DNA from: Sanguinoderma infundibulare
Taxonomy: Eukaryota; Basidiomycota; Agaricomycetes; Polyporales; Polyporaceae
DNA: 64,000 nucleotides
Reading direction: 5' to 3'
NCBI GenBank assembly: GCA_032821775.1
Contig: JAVLRN010000004.1
Location: 2,480,001-2,544,000, forward strand
The notes below the pieces were generated by a model. It did not search any database and was not told the DNA's origin. It worked only from the letters and a program-made list of their open reading frames with translations. A program made the translations under genes and the position numbers. Positions 9,971 to 23,700 of this stretch are shown here, in pieces; position 1 is the stretch's first letter; each line of letters starts with the position of its first letter.

Positions 9971-12900
9971 CTACCATCCGTGCGATGCTCCGTGTGTGCC
10001 ATTATGAAGCTTTTGCTTTTGCTTCTGCTTCGAGTAATGTGGGGGCTCCGGCAACGATCCCGACTTTTCAGATGCGAGTCGTATTCGGGGGTCGGAGACA
10101 AGCGTTGGTGACGTCTGCCCCGAACCAGTTATTGCATCTTCTGGACTGCCCGACCCCGAGGGACCACCATCGTCTTCTCCCCGGTCGTCACCCTCGCCAT
10201 CGCTAGCGTCATCACCGTTAACGTCGACATCGTCGTTGCCGTCGTCATCGTCATTAAAGCCCATGACCTCATCGACCGTCGCAGCGGAAACACCAGCGTC
10301 GTCGTTGTCCGCCCGACTGTCCGGCGTCGACGAGGAGGCGGCGGTAGATGAGGCCGGTTTCCGCCGCTTGCCCGACTTGTCGAGCTTGCGGAGGATCTTC
10401 GCGATGTACTCCTTCGCGAACTTCTTGATCTTGGCCGTCTTCTCGTCCGAAAGTGCCTCCAATCTGCCCTCCTTGTAGCTCGCTGACTTCTTCTCCTTCT
10501 CGGCGATGACGTGCGTGAGCTGCGGGGTAGGATGGCGATGCACGGTCACAGTCAGCGATCACATTCTCACAACACTGGCATAAGAAAACGCACCTCCTTC
10601 GCATATTTCTTGAACTGGTCGTGGTCCATCTGGTCCTTATACTTCGACATGCACCGCACGATGACCGCACCGATGAGCTTCAGCAGCCGCTTCTCCTTGT
10701 TCGCCTCCTTCTCCTCCTTCGACTGGTGCTGGTGCCCCGACTTCCTGTGCCTCGACGACGACGCGCCCGACGCCGACTTTCTATGCTTCCTCTTCTCGTC
10801 CCACTCCCACTCCCACTCGCTGATCCGCTCTCGCTTTGGCAGCAGCCCAAACAGCGAGTCCATCGTCGGCTCGGGCGGCGGCTTCGGCCGGTTCGCCTCC
10901 TCCGCCGCCTTGGCCGCGCGCGCGATGATGTCCGCGATGTCCCGCTGCTTGCGCAGCTCCGCCTGGCGCTGCATCTGTATCCGCTCATTTTCGGATATGC
11001 CCGAGCGGTAGGGCACCGGCGGAGGCGTGGGGGGCCGCAGGCGGGGAGCGGACTCGGAGGGGAGGACGAACCGCGGTTCCTCGTCTTCTGGGCGGTAGCG
11101 TTTCGACGGCCGCTCGTCCTCGTCGTGGTTGAAGATGATAACCTTCTCCGCAGGCGTATCATCCTCGTCGCCCTTGATGCGCTTGGGTATCCGGTATGCG
11201 TACTCTAGGGTCTCCCACTGGGCCAGGAGCTGTAATGGCACACCATAAGACGCTGTATAGTGAAAACACAACTCAATGTTGAGGAACACATGCCTTCTTC
11301 GCTAAGGTCGAAAGGCCTTCGTTCTCAGATTGTGCACAAATCTGAACCGGAACGTTAACCTTGGAGTCTTCGACCTTGTTCCGCTGGATAAGCGGCCAAG
11401 TCGACATGCACTCCAACGACTGCCGGAGGGTCAGAACCACAATGCATTATGCAGTACACGTTGCAACTCACGAGTGTCTGAATCTCGATGTCCTGGTTAT
11501 AATCCTCGAGGATGTTCGTCATGACGCTGAAGCCTCGCAAGCGCATGATCTGCCGCAGCGCAGAGAGATCATCGGTCAACTATACACGGACGTCAGCTCA
11601 TCCAACAGACGCGAGCAGCGGGACCAACGCACTTTGATTCGCATAAGAAGCTTGACCAAGACCTTCCTGCTTTGTGTCTGACGCATCGCCGAGACGACCT
11701 TCGGCACATCCTTGAGGACAATCGGCTTGAGATCCGGCTGGAGCGGCGAACGCAAACCCGTCAGTCCGACTACTTGATCATTACGTAGAGCAGGGACGCA
11801 CGATAAAGTCTTCATCGAGCTTCTTGCCCTTCTTCTTCTTCGACCCTTTGAGTCCCAAGGCCTCAACCTCGTCAATAATCCCGAGAGCTATACGGACCAC
11901 GTCAGGCATGCGCACAACACCGAGAAGCCCGACGAAACACACCATCCAAATACAAGTCGTCCATCGCAGCTAGATCCGTCTGGGTTTTGCCACCGATAAA
12001 ACCGACGCAGTTAGGCTCGCCGCAATAACACGGCTGCGCATCATGACTGGCTGACAGATTACAACGCGGTCACAACAACTACTGGACAACACACGCACCC
12101 ATATCTGTCAACGTTATAGTTGAAGGTAAGCTCTTCATACTTCTTGATCGTGCGATTGGCGAATATGCCCATCCGGACGTGGTTGCCAACGGTCCACTTG
12201 GCGACATAGCAGTTCGGATTACAGCTGTGGTTGGCGAACCGACCGATGCCCCCCCGCTTCGTAGCGTCGATAAACTATGATGACACGAATTCACATTACG
12301 GCAGTTGCTGGAACGGTGGACGATGACGTACCTCATCCTTCTGCAGCATCATGAAGTAGAAGTGGCGGATACCCTCCTCGGCATACTGCCGCATGCGTTT
12401 GAGGAACGAAGGCTGGCTGACGACATCGCCAACATACTCGTAGATGAAGGTGTCTCTGCACCACCCCTATCAGTAAGTGCTCAGCGGTGTAGACGAATAG
12501 GTCGTACTTCGGTAGGTCCTCCGCGGCACGAAGGCCGAATCCTTTCATCTCTGTCTTGACGATTTCTATCGGTGCATACTGCTTTCGCTGGAAGCTGTCA
12601 TGAGGTCAGCATCCTGCGAACCGAGCTACAGATGGTGCTACATACCGTTGGTTTCGACAGTAGGCTCTACACCGACAATCATCTGGCATGCACTCGACTT
12701 GAGTCATCAGGTTGATACAGTCTGAGCTAAGACCGCATGCGGCATCGGGGTCGTCGGCACCTAGAGGTCATAATCGAGTTAGAAAAATGGCCAGCAACGC
12801 CACATGAGAGGACATAATGACATGCGCTAATCGTAGACAAATGCGAAGTAAGAACAGACAGATACGAGCAGAGCGCAGGATGCACCCCGACACTGCGAAA

Positions 12901-13603
12901 GTATAAAAGCCCAATAAGGTGGAATAGAACGAACGGAACTAGTAATCTGGGGATGCTGCAGGAAACAATGCGCTTGAGCATACCCGCACGACGCGCGGCT
13001 ACGTGCGAACTAGGGGCAGCAGGGACACAATAATGGTCCTAGTCACGGCTCCGGTGGACAAACAGGACACATTCAGTTCTTTGCAGCTGGGGAGCATGCA
13101 GACGAGTGCGAGGGTAGTGATTTGGCAGAAAGAAGAGAAGGATGGCGATGGCGAGAGACGATAGGAGGGGTAGTCTACTGACCGTGCTCGTATTGGCAAT
13201 CACACGTCATGCTCTCCAGGGCCTCCCTCGACTTTCCGAGTGTGCTGTACTGGTAGTGGTTGTTGGGAATCTCGGTGAAAGCAGTCATGGCCTCCTCCTC
13301 AGCCCGTGGTAGGTGGCCAATCAACTGGACGGGAGCTTTGCCTGGTTTGCGCTTGGACTTGTTGGGCAAAGACGGGGTTGTCGACTTGGAGGAACCGTCA
13401 TCGAGGCTGGCATCTACGGATGCGCTGCAAGACATGTCTGGTTCAAGGCTGTCTTCCTTGACGGTAGCCAGGCCAGACAAGTCGAGCATCTCCTCGTCCT
13501 TGGGTATCCCGAAGTCCAAGGATTCGGCTTTGACGGCGTCTGAGTCGAAAAGGAGTGCGGCGGAGGGTGTGTTCGCAACACGGGTCTCTGTCATAGTAGA
13601 CAT
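9971..13603 (-). CDS. SET2: Histone H3 lysine-36 methyltransferase Set2
   Basis: Nuclear methyltransferase that rides on elongating RNA polymerase II and methylates H3K36. Domain order on the minus strand: an acidic, Ser-rich N-terminus starting [13 protein letters not shown] (13603). Then an AWS cysteine-rich domain (CDCQYEHG, then [15 protein letters not shown] and CRAYCRNQR, about 12660-13200). Then SET ([26 protein letters not shown], about 12100-12600). Then a middle region with a TFIIS/LEDGF-like fold ([15 protein letters not shown], about 11480-11560). Then a WW-like segment ([14 protein letters not shown], about 11180). Then a basic coiled coil and the C-terminal SRI domain that binds the phosphorylated polymerase tail (about 10360-10700, split by an intron). 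The acidic tail after SRI ends at 9971. The invariant NHSCNPNC is intact. An unusually long intron (about 12761-13182) splits the AWS domain. It shares a 344 bp divergent promoter with RPA49. Confidence 0.95.
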
Positions 13604-13947
13604 GTTGAGGTCCGCTTCCGGGAGAGGAGAGGGTAGGTGCAGATTGCTAGACCTGCGGGATGTGGAAGAAGTTAGTTGCCGACTGGCAAGCCCGGAGAGT
13701 GTCCTTTGGCTGTGCGCGGTAATAAGTTATGTCGCAAACAAAGCAAATTGAGAGAACACGGAGAGTAAAAGCAGCAGAGGACCTGGCCGGTCGGTCAAAG
13801 GGCGAAAAGGGAGCCCGAGGAAAGGATGCGGCCCCGCGGACGATGGGCGTCGGGGAGGTCGTCGTCCGGAGCAAGTCCAAGGTTACGGTACAAGAGCCGC
13901 CCGCTGTGGACCATCCTTTGGTCCGACTCCATTCCACTCTACTCACA
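13604..13947. promoter_or_regulatory. Bidirectional promoter region SET2 / RPA49
   Basis: These 344 bp separate the start codons of SET2 (minus) and RPA49 (plus). No TATA box stands out on either strand. The region is GC-rich near 13800-13870. A shared housekeeping promoter is inferred from the arrangement only. Confidence 0.5.
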
Positions 13948-15647
13948 ATGTCCTCGTCCACAATCAGTAAAAAGCGAAAACGCGGAGCTGACGACGCCGA
14001 AAAGGTCTCCTTGCAGCTCACCTCGCAGCCCGCGAGTCAGGTGGGTCCAGTGCTAGGTCAGTAAAATATTCACAATCTTGGTCAGTCGCGCGCAGACCCT
14101 GACGCCGCCCCAGCAAGCTTTCCATCCCTCGCACCACCAAAGTCCACCGCGTTCCAGTGCTATGTGCAGAAGAACAAGGATAAAAACGCACCTTTCGAGA
14201 CGCAGCCGACGCTAGTAGCAGGCGAGACGGACACCGTCGAGTTCTACTCCGCGGACGATCCTCTCCAATCAACGGGTTGCAGGTGAGTCCAACTCATCGC
14301 TGTGGTCCGTCGCCGTCGCACAGACCTATCTTATCAAAGCTATATGATCGGTGTTCACGACAAGCGCACCAATACCACCACTCTCCGTCCTGTTCCCCTC
14401 CACCTCCTCACGCGACAAGTCAAGGCGCTCAAGAACCTCAAGCCTATCGAGGTCTCCACTGAGGAGCGCATGGAACTGCGCAATAACCTTGGAGAGACGT
14501 TTGGCACAAAGAAGGCCAAGGCTGCTATCCGCGCCCGCGAACGCAACAGAGTGGATGTCGACGCCATGAAGGACGTCGCTGGCCATTTGCAGGATACCAT
14601 CATGGCCAACACCGACACTCTTCCTACCGCAGGTACGTTGTGCTACCACTACCAAAATTCGTCCGCGTCTTGATTTTGATCAACGTCTGCCCGCATTTTA
14701 GAGGAAGCGAAGGCAACCGCCGATAGCAATCGACTTATACCTCCGTACAATGAAGGTGCCAAGCGACCACACGATGTCTACGCTCTTCACGACATCATTC
14801 CCGAGGCGGAGTTCAATGCCATTCCGGTCAACGCGTTCAAGTCAGCCAAGGACATGAAGGACCGCTACACGCTACTTCCTTGGGCACGGTCAGATTGGAT
14901 AAAGCTACAACTTCGACTCATTTACTCGGCCCCAAAACCGGACAAGCGCGATCTGTGCGTATCTTTACCTTGTCTCCCCACTCCCCTGCTCACGTCGCTT
15001 TTGACCCGATGTTGTAGAAAGATTGTGTACTACATTTCGACCATGATGGCCTTCTACAAGAACTCGCGAGCCGTGGGCGACAAGGATGCATTTCAGCATA
15101 AACTCGCTGGCGTGCCTTCGATCATCGTCGACGGTCTGACTTCGAGGTTCACCGAGAAGGAGCGGGGCACAAACAAGTTCGTCCCAAGCTCGGCTCTCAT
15201 TCTTTACGCTTGAGTCTAATGATCATTTATGTATAGGCCGAAGATGACACCGCAGACCGAGACGATGTTGCTCACGCATATGTTCGTCCTCTGCCTTCGG
15301 GTGGACGATTATGCCACAGACTCGGAGAGCGTCGCCCACGACCTGAGCATGCCTCCTGCAAAGTGAGTTGCTTTCCTTTCCCGTAATATCGATCATCGCC
15401 CGGATCTGACTCTCTGCGATTCAGGGTCAACGGCCTCTTCAAGTCGCTCGGTAAGTCGCCGCGTTGTGAACTCTGCTTGCGCCGCTTTCGTGTTGACGTC
15501 AGTTCTGAAGGCTGTACCATCAAAAAGCTGAGCCCCACCGAGCTTAAGGAGCGCGGACTACCCGACTCTGCTGCGGAGACCAAGCGCGCGGTGCTTAAGG
15601 TTCCTCTTGAGTTTCCCAAGAGCCGTGTCAAGCGTGCGAGGCGGTAG
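13948..15647 (+). CDS. RPA49: DNA-directed RNA polymerase I subunit RPA49
   Basis: Nucleolar Pol I subunit that, with RPA34, acts in initiation and elongation of rRNA transcription like a built-in TFIIF/TFIIE. The start MSSSTISKKRKRG has a basic, nuclear-signal-like N-terminus. The dimerisation module follows (SFPSLAPPKSTAFQCYV, then YMIGVHDKRTNTTTLRPVP). Next come a linker (LGETFGTKKAKAAIRARER) and the tandem winged-helix region (YNEGAKRPHDVYALHDIIP, LPWARSDWIKLQL, KVNGLFKSLG). It ends with SRVKRARR and stop at 15645-15647. At least six short introns are needed. The first uses a GTCAGT donor near 14057. The family match rests on the whole-length pattern rather than a single motif. Length is about 430-450 residues, usual for the family. 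It is divergently paired with SET2. Confidence 0.9.
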
Positions 15648-16280
15648 TAGCTCTGCTGTTTTGCTCATGTGGTGCGGTGTCGTATCTCTGTTGTGTCCCG
15701 ATTCGCCAATGCCACAGATCATGAATTTTCCTGTGTCCTCATTGTCAGTGTCACCTGAGGCATTGCTTTCGGCGGATGTATGGCAAGGCCCTCTCGAAAA
15801 CTTCCAGATGCTCGGGTCCACGTTGTGATCAGTATACGAGTCGGAGCATCTGCTGAGTTCTCTGCGGCGCCGGTCACTGATAACCTGTCCTCACTATTGC
15901 TTGCCCCAGCGAAAACGCCATCTACTCGGCTCACCTTGTATCTTGATACAGCTCAGGCTGCTCAGCGAGTGATGCAGGAAGGGAGATCTTGAGCAATTGC
16001 AAGACGCTAAGAACATCCCGAATTTCCCATGCATTGTCAATCAGGCCGAAGTGCCCGACAACAGTATGGCGTGCCATTCTCGCGCCGCACAGAACAAGGC
16101 ACGCACCCTTTGAGCGAGGTTGAGTTCGAACACTGACCTCAAAAGCGTGGGTCTGGCAAGCCTTTGGTCATCGTACCCAGGAAGTCTTCTGTAAGTTACA
16201 GTATTTCCAGGTCTCGGGTCCCTGATGTCAATTGAACATTGTATTGGCAGAAACGACAATTTCGACTCATATATCGACAT
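15648..16280. other. Intergenic between RPA49 and the F-box gene
   Basis: A 633 bp spacer between two plus-strand genes, holding the RPA49 3' region and the F-box promoter. Short open frames on both strands show no conserved motif. Nothing further can be supported. Confidence 0.5.
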
Positions 16281-17629
16281 ATGACGCCACCGTTGCTCGG
16301 CACCGTACTACCGATCGAGCTCATCCTCGAGATCTTACAGCGAGCTCAATACGATGACCTCGTACCGCGATACAAGTGGCTCAAGAACTACGCCCTGGTT
16401 TGTCGCGCTTGGAGTGCTCACGCCCAGCAGCTCCTATTCGCACACGTTGCTCTCCTCAAGGGCGCGAATCATTGCAAGGCCTTCAGGAAAACCATGGAGT
16501 TCGCCGAGGCGAGAGACCCGGAACATGCTTCGCTTCTCAAGAACTCGATACGCACCCTTGGGATGGTCGTAGATCACCAAGACATCTACGTGGGCATCCT
16601 TCAGCTGTGCGCCAACATCCGGGAACTGCACCTCTCCCTCTATCACGCGTCGTTCCGCCCGGACGTCCTGAAAGGCCTTTCGCAGGCAGGTCCTCGGGTG
16701 AAAGCTCTTCGGGTGCGAACGTACCACTATCTGCCTCTGTTCCAGCTGCTTGTCCTGCTCCCCGGCCTGGAGTACCTCGAGGTCGACTGCAATAGCGTCT
16801 TGGACGAGACGCTCACCATACCTCCCATGTCACCGCCAGCGTGGCGGCTCAGGTACTTGCGCTACGCCAACTTACGCCGCCGAACCCACATGTTCATCGA
16901 ATGGGCTCTATCCTGTCCAGGGGCAGCCGCGCAGGGATCACTGGAAACGCTGAACATCATTTCCCCGTCATTTCAAATCTCGACCATCGCCGCTCTCCGA
17001 GTTGCGCCCACGCTGCGGTCGCTCACCGTGCAGCGCCTTTACGACAGCGATGATCTTTCGGCCCTCACGGGCCTCCAGGAGATCGCGGTCGTTCACCCCA
17101 ACGGGACGCCACCGACGTTCCGCCTGCTCCCCGCTGGGGTTGTACATGTTGTGTTAGACGCGATCGCCAAGGTCTCAGAGTGCGAGGTGACGGTCGCAGG
17201 GCTTACAGCGTACCATGAGCGCTCGGGCGGGTCGTTGCGCGTTCTCACCTACAACCGCCGCTGCGACAGCAAGATCGATCAGTTGGCGGACGTGGGGATG
17301 CTGTACGACTTCTGCGTCTCTCGGGGGATCCAGTTTTGCCTGATGGATCCGCCGTATGGATCGTATGCCGGAGAGGTGAGTTCTCGTGTGGCATTGCAAG
17401 TGAGATTGCTAATTTCCATCCGCGAGCTCAGGTTGTCCCCCTGGAACCAGCCCGGTCGTTCCCACGGGAGTTGCCGTTGTCATCGCGAAGGGTATCCCTG
17501 GTACAAGCATTCGGTGCAGACCTCCCGTGGAAGACGAGAAGGAAGGTGTCGTTTGCAAGGAGGATCGTGAGTATTACTGGGAGGGTATTTAGCAGCACGA
17601 TCCCAGCTGTAGCTTTGGCGAAGCCTTGA
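16281..17629 (+). CDS. F-box domain protein with leucine-rich C-terminal region
   Basis: Probable substrate adaptor of an SCF ubiquitin ligase. The F-box is at residues about 7-45: LPIELILEILQRA, then LKNYALVCRAWSAHAQQLLF, the usual pattern with an LPxEL..I start and a CRxW end. The remainder has irregular Leu-rich strand-like segments (ELHLSLYHASF, LEYLEVDCNSV, LRYLRYANLRRR, LETLNIISPSF), as in many basidiomycete F-box proteins. The start at 16281 places the F-box at the N-terminus. An in-frame upstream start at 16239 is possible. One 56 nt intron (17376-17431) joins to the last exon, ending VALAKP. Length is about 430 residues. It converges with UTP10, the two stops being 130 bp apart. The substrate is unknown. 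Confidence 0.75.
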
Positions 17630-17758
17630 CCCGCACTCGGAACACTCCTGAAGAGCTGGTGGCGTACGTTCGCGCCACCATTTCTCGTTTCTGCATGCCT
17701 GACAATATCGTCCTATCGGGGGATCGTAATACAAAACCGAGGGGTATGCTCAAATTCG

Positions 17759-20700
17759 CTACGAAACGTCGATGCTCCCGCCAATGGCTTCGACTGCTGC
17801 TTTTAGCCTGTGCGCTTCCTGCACCACAAGATCGTTCTCGTCTTCCGCCGCCTCGGCGATGAATGTTGCCGTCTCTGCAACGAAACCTATAGATAGACGT
17901 AAATAATCCAATCTCCCGGCCAAAACTGAGAATCCAATGCTTACCCAACAGCTTGTCTCCGTGGGCGCGCCATAGTTGTTCTGAGCAATTGATACTGAAG
18001 AGGCGCACTCGCGCATCCTCTGAACGACTGTGCATGAGGACATCGAGGTTGAGAGACTTCGCCATGACGTCGTCGTCGACAAGGGTGAGGAGTGCTATGA
18101 GGCAATTGGATACAGCAGTCTTGCCATCTGCAACGTTGACACGGACGGCCACAGGAAGCTGTTGAATGGCCAGGGGTAACAGCTGTCGCAGCTTGTCGCT
18201 GCGCCAGAAAACTAGAGGGAAATGAGGAACATTGCAGAGACCATGGCATATTGAAAACACACTTCTGTCCTCATCCGCAGTTAACGACTTGGAGATGGTT
18301 TGCAGAACAGACAGCCAGAGTTGACCGTCATCAACGCCCTTGGACGCAAAGGTACGGAGGCGCTCCAGGAACGTTTGCCACGCGAAGGACATGTACGACA
18401 CCATCAACGCCTTTGAACGATGTCAGCTTGGCTTCAAGAACATAATCATTTCTACACGCACCTTGAAGAAGTCTAGCAAAGTCGAATACACGTGACAGAA
18501 CACGATCTTGCGATTCAACGCATTGGACGATCCTAACGCCGTCGAGATGAGTTCAAGAGATCTGATGTGCTGGACCGTCCACCAACCTTCTGCGAACGCC
18601 CAATCAAACATCTTGCGGAAGATAGGACGGAAGGCGGTCTCGTTCAATTTGACGACCAATTCGATGAAGGCGTTCGTCAGGGAGCTCTCAACCTGATGAA
18701 TAGTTAGACCCAATAAGATAAACAAAAGACATTGACTCGCCTCAGAGCTACCAGAACTCGTACAGGTCTCGAACATGGAAAGGAAGGCCTTGAACAGTTC
18801 GCGAAGGTTTTCCAAAACTGCAGGTCGGGAGGCTGCTTTAAGGGAGATCTTGACGACTTGGATGTATGCGAGTGTCCTCGCTGGTTGGTTCTGCGATAAA
18901 ATTGGTATGAATGATGTCAAGGAAAGAGCGACAGAATGCACGAACCGTAGCCTTCTCTGATAATGTCCGCGTCCACATGTTGCAGAGAGCAGGAAGCAAT
19001 ACGTTAGGTGATGAGCGCTTTGCGACAGCTCTCACCAGCAGTGACATCTCCGACGAATCTACCGTAGATAATTGGGAGCTGTCTAGATACAGCTCAATAA
19101 CCTGAAGCATTTCCGACTCGCCCCAGAACGTAGGTATCGACGTTAGAAGATTCCGGAGGATATGTGATGCTGCAAGGATCACGGCCGAGTCTGGAAACGC
19201 ATATGTCAGCACCTTGGAACGCAGTGAGTATATGAACTTACCTGCTCCACCAGAGAGTGCCTGTCGCGAGTACAGGACGGACACCTTCACTATCTCTTTC
19301 AAATGGGGAATCGTGCGGGGACCCAGCTTGGATCTGCGAAGCACACAATTAGCGGCGCCTTCTTTGAACATGGAATAAACTTACGAGAAAGCAAGCAGTG
19401 TCTGAAGCGCAGGAACACGAATCTCGTCCCGCGGAAGACATCCCAGCACGGAAGGAACGGTCGCAGAGAGGGAACCCTCTTCTCCTGGAGCAAGTGTCTC
19501 GCTAATGGCGGCGAGAGATTGCAACGCAGATCGCACTAGAGTGGTATCTTGAACAGTAGAAAGGATACGTCCTGCGGTATCCACGATCTTGACGATTGAT
19601 GGGGAGAGGGCATGTCGTGCTTTCTCCGCTACCTCCTTCAGCCGCTCACCAAGAAGCTGGAACGCACCAACTTGCGCCTGTATAAGAATGAATTGTTAAG
19701 ATGACCACATGTAGGACGCAAGGCTGCGCAGACTTACCTGGACAGACCCCGACTGCAAAATTGTCAGGATGCCGGCAACGAAGTCGGGTGCCGACATGAC
19801 ACTAAGCGTGCTCGACATGGCAGAGCGAGCAGCGGCGACAATCTCGACGAATGACGCATCCTCCTGCTTTAAAGTCGAGATCGACAACAATGACGCTAGA
19901 AGCTTTTGACTGGTGGCTCGTTCCGTCTCAGAGTGTGTGAGAGAGGAGGCACGAAGGCGCTTCAGAGCATGATCGCAGAAGACCAGCAAAGCTGTCGCTC
20001 GTCTCTTGGCCGCCTGATCTGCATGTGCCTGTTCATCGTCGCTGCTTGTGCATGACTATCAAACTTCCGTCACTAGTGTAGTGCAAACTCACGATGTGTC
20101 CTCTAGGAAGGGATGTACTGAAGGATCGTCGATGAACGCTAGTCTGTGAACTTCGTGTGCTAGTTGGACAAGTGACTAAAGGGAAAGTTCAGCGTGTGAC
20201 CTGTGCATGCCAAAGGCAACAACATACAGGTAGCTGCAAATCGGCCGAATACCTCTCCTGAACAGCAAGTGGGAGGAACAGTGACCCGCTCGACTCCGTG
20301 ACGTCCTGCCGTACAACTCGGTTCGACACTCGGTCGACAAGCAGCATCGTAGCCGGCGCAAGGAAGTCAGCTGGCCCAAGGGTGTCGACAAGGTGCGAGA
20401 AGAAGTTGACGCGGCGATGGCGGGGAACATGGTTCGCAGCGTTCGTGAAGACGCGCAGGAACTCCCTTGAGCCGTGGTACAAGTTGGTTCCATATCCGTG
20501 CTGCCCCTTGAGCGAAGCCACCATAACCGGGACGATACTGTCAATGGTCTGAAAGAACAAGGGCAAGTCAGTCTCGTCGTCAATTGAGACCGTAGAGGGG
20601 TACACTAACCTTCTGCACGACGCGGAAACTGTAAGTATCGTCGCGGTGGAAGACGTTGGAACCCATGAAGGTGAAGATCGGCATGACATTGTGAAGGACT

Positions 20701-23700
20701 GCATCGGGGGCGATGCTGGCCAGGCTGGCCATGAGAAGGCAAGCTTGATGGAAGGTTTGAGGATTCTCCGAAGCTGGAAAGCAAGCGGGAGGATGAGCCT
20801 CAGCACGATACATGTGAGGAAAATCGTCCTACTTCGCAAAATATCCACAAGCGTGTCAACTCGAATAGAACCCGGAGCGACGTCGACGGAGGCCTGCTAT
20901 AATTGGTCAGTTAACACGATCGACTGCTTTGAATAGATACTGACTGGGAGGTTCTGGACAACGTTCTCAACGGCAGACATGAGGAGTTGCTCGACGAAGC
21001 GTCGGTCCGCAGCTTCAGGTGATGAGTTGCTTGCGACCTTGTTCAGCGTCTCAAGCAAGCATGACACAAGCTCGAGGGAACCTCCAATCTTCGAAGAGCT
21101 AACGATCTCCGCCAACACAGCGAGCGCCGAAAGTTCCTCGCTATGCGCAGCAGACACCGTCCTGTGTGCCCGTCAGCCGCAGCCTCAAAACACAACATGA
21201 TGATTGTAACTTACTTCTCGACTCGAGGACGCTTGCTCGCAGGCTGTCCCGCCGGGCCAGTGCCGGACTGTGGCTGGAGGGATACAAGCAGCCGAATCAC
21301 AAGAGCTACGTCGTTCAACAGGCTGGCAAGCGCCTTCTTGCATACAGGGGCCTGCGTCCAAATGGAATCAGATGTAGGGCTCCAAGTTGAACAGTTTCAT
21401 GAATGCCTACTAGATCCTCGTCCACTGCACCGACTTGGATCAACGTGCGGCATAGCTGTGCCTTACGTTCGACGTTCAGTTTGGCGAACAGTCCATGCTG
21501 GAGACGATGGAGCAGCGCAGCTCTGGTACGCTCCCAAACGCCTGTGATATTGAATGCTCTATCAGCGACGCCCCAAAGTGCGCTTCGGAAGCTCCTACCG
21601 TTCTTCAAAGTTGCCGTCAGAACCTTCTCATAGATTCCCCACGAAGGCTTCTCCGCGTCATTCGAGTCTCCCGCAAACGACGCGTCGAACGCGGACACAG
21701 CGAACGTCGCCAAGTCCTGGAGCTGCTGGCGCTTCGCAACGTCCTGCAAATCTTGCTCGGCAAACACCTTCTCGATCGTTGGCGCGAGCACCTGCGCCTT
21801 CGCCTCGTTCGATACAGCGTCGACGCTCTTGAGCAGCGCGACCTTGACACCGAGGAGAGGACAACAGTTGACGTGGGACAGCAAGTAGCACAGAACACGC
21901 TGCTTGTATCTTTTGTACGCCGTTTGTCATCAGCGAGGGCACTATGATTTCGGCGAACCTGCGAGGGACTCACCCGGCGATCCTCTTCGACTCCCCTTTG
22001 ATCAGCCCGAGATGCTCGCGGTGCAACGTCTGGAGGTACTCGGGGTCGTGCAAAAGGTTGTCCCTGTTGTCCGCGATCGCCTTCATGTACTTCTGCAAGT
22101 CCGCCCAGTCCAGATATTGCAGTGTCGCTAGACGCGTGGCACAAAAAGCCAGTCAACACGCAACACGCAAAGATGAACAGATGTTCAGCCTTACCCGAAT
22201 GAGAACCATAGAGCGCGTCAAACGCATACACGCCCTCCGCCCCGCTCGCGAAGCTCAGCTTAATGACCACAGCAATGCACCGCATCGCCGCCTCGCGCAC
22301 GGTGACATCCGCGCTCTGAAGCGCGACGAGCATCGCAGGCAGGACCGTCTGGAAGTCGACTGTGCGGCTCGTCGCAACGTGCGCCTCGAGAAACGCGCAC
22401 GCGTGCCGGAGCGCGGCATACTGGATATAGGCCCGCTCTTGATCGTCGCTGTCAGCGGTGAGCCAGAGACCGGCGAGGAAGGCGAGCGCGTCATCGCCGA
22501 GGTTGATGAAGAGCGTCCGGAGGAGATGCGTGGAGAGCAGCGGGAGCGACGCAGACGAGTTGCTCAGGCGGTAGACGGCGCGCAGGAGCTGGATGTAGCG
22601 TGCCGCGCGGTCATCCGCAATGACGACTGCAGTCGGTTGGGGAGGGTACTCGGCGAGCCACTCCAGAGCAACGCCGGACGGACGGGGGAAGTTGGGCAGG
22701 ACAGAGAGGACTGAGACCTGAAGGCGGTGGAGGGTGTTCTGACTACTCGGCTTGAGAACGACGGCAGAGCCGACGCTGGCATCGGAGAGGAACTGCCCGA
22801 CATCGACAATGCCGCGCATAAAGTCGCCCATCCCCTCGAGGGTGTCGAGTTCCATGGCGTTCAGCACGCGGTGGCCCGTCTCGATACGTTGTTCGCCGCT
22901 CAAACGGTTGAGGAGTGCGCGGGTGACGAGGTAGCTGAGAGCGCGCGCGTGGGCGTTCTCGTCATGCAGTTTTGCGAGCAGAAGGTCGACATGTGCTAGG
23001 AAGTAGTTTGAGGCGAGAATGTTGTCTGTTCGCCTGTCAGTGACAGCCGATTTCGTTCCTTTGAAGGACAGCACTGACCGGCGATCTTTGCAGCGACTGC
23101 CAAGTTGATCTTCGTCAATAACTCGGGATCAGCACCATCCTTCTCTCCGACCTTGGTTGTTCCGGGCCGAGCCTGCTCCCATCTGACAGCCTCGACACAT
23201 CCGCCGAGTAGCTCGAAGGTAATGCGTTCCAAGGAATGTCCTTCCGCTCCCTCTAGAATATCCCAAACAGCCTGGGCGGTTTTCATCCGCGGCTTCGAGT
23301 ATAACAAGAATGGGAAGACGATGTCCATGAACACAAGGCGCGAGCATCCGCGATTCTCTTCGGACTCTTCCTCTTCTAGCTCTTCTTCTTCCACGGAATT
23401 AGATGCTGACGAGAGGAAGTGCGAGAGCAGGAAGGTGAGATGAGAGCGGATTATGTCCCTTGAGGGCTTGGCCGACGCGCCATGGAGGGCCTGCTTGAGA
23501 GCGTCGAGATAGGCCTTTCCACCAGAAATGGTCAAGAGTGCTTGCGCCGCTGCCTCTGGGGACGTGGTGTAGAGCGCTTGGAGGACGGAGGCGGAGGCAT
23601 CGTGCACGCGGAGCAGGAGGGTAGATGCAACGGATTGCTGGTTCGAGGGATTAGCCACATGCCAATTGATCATGGCTGGACAACGTACCACTTCGGTTTC

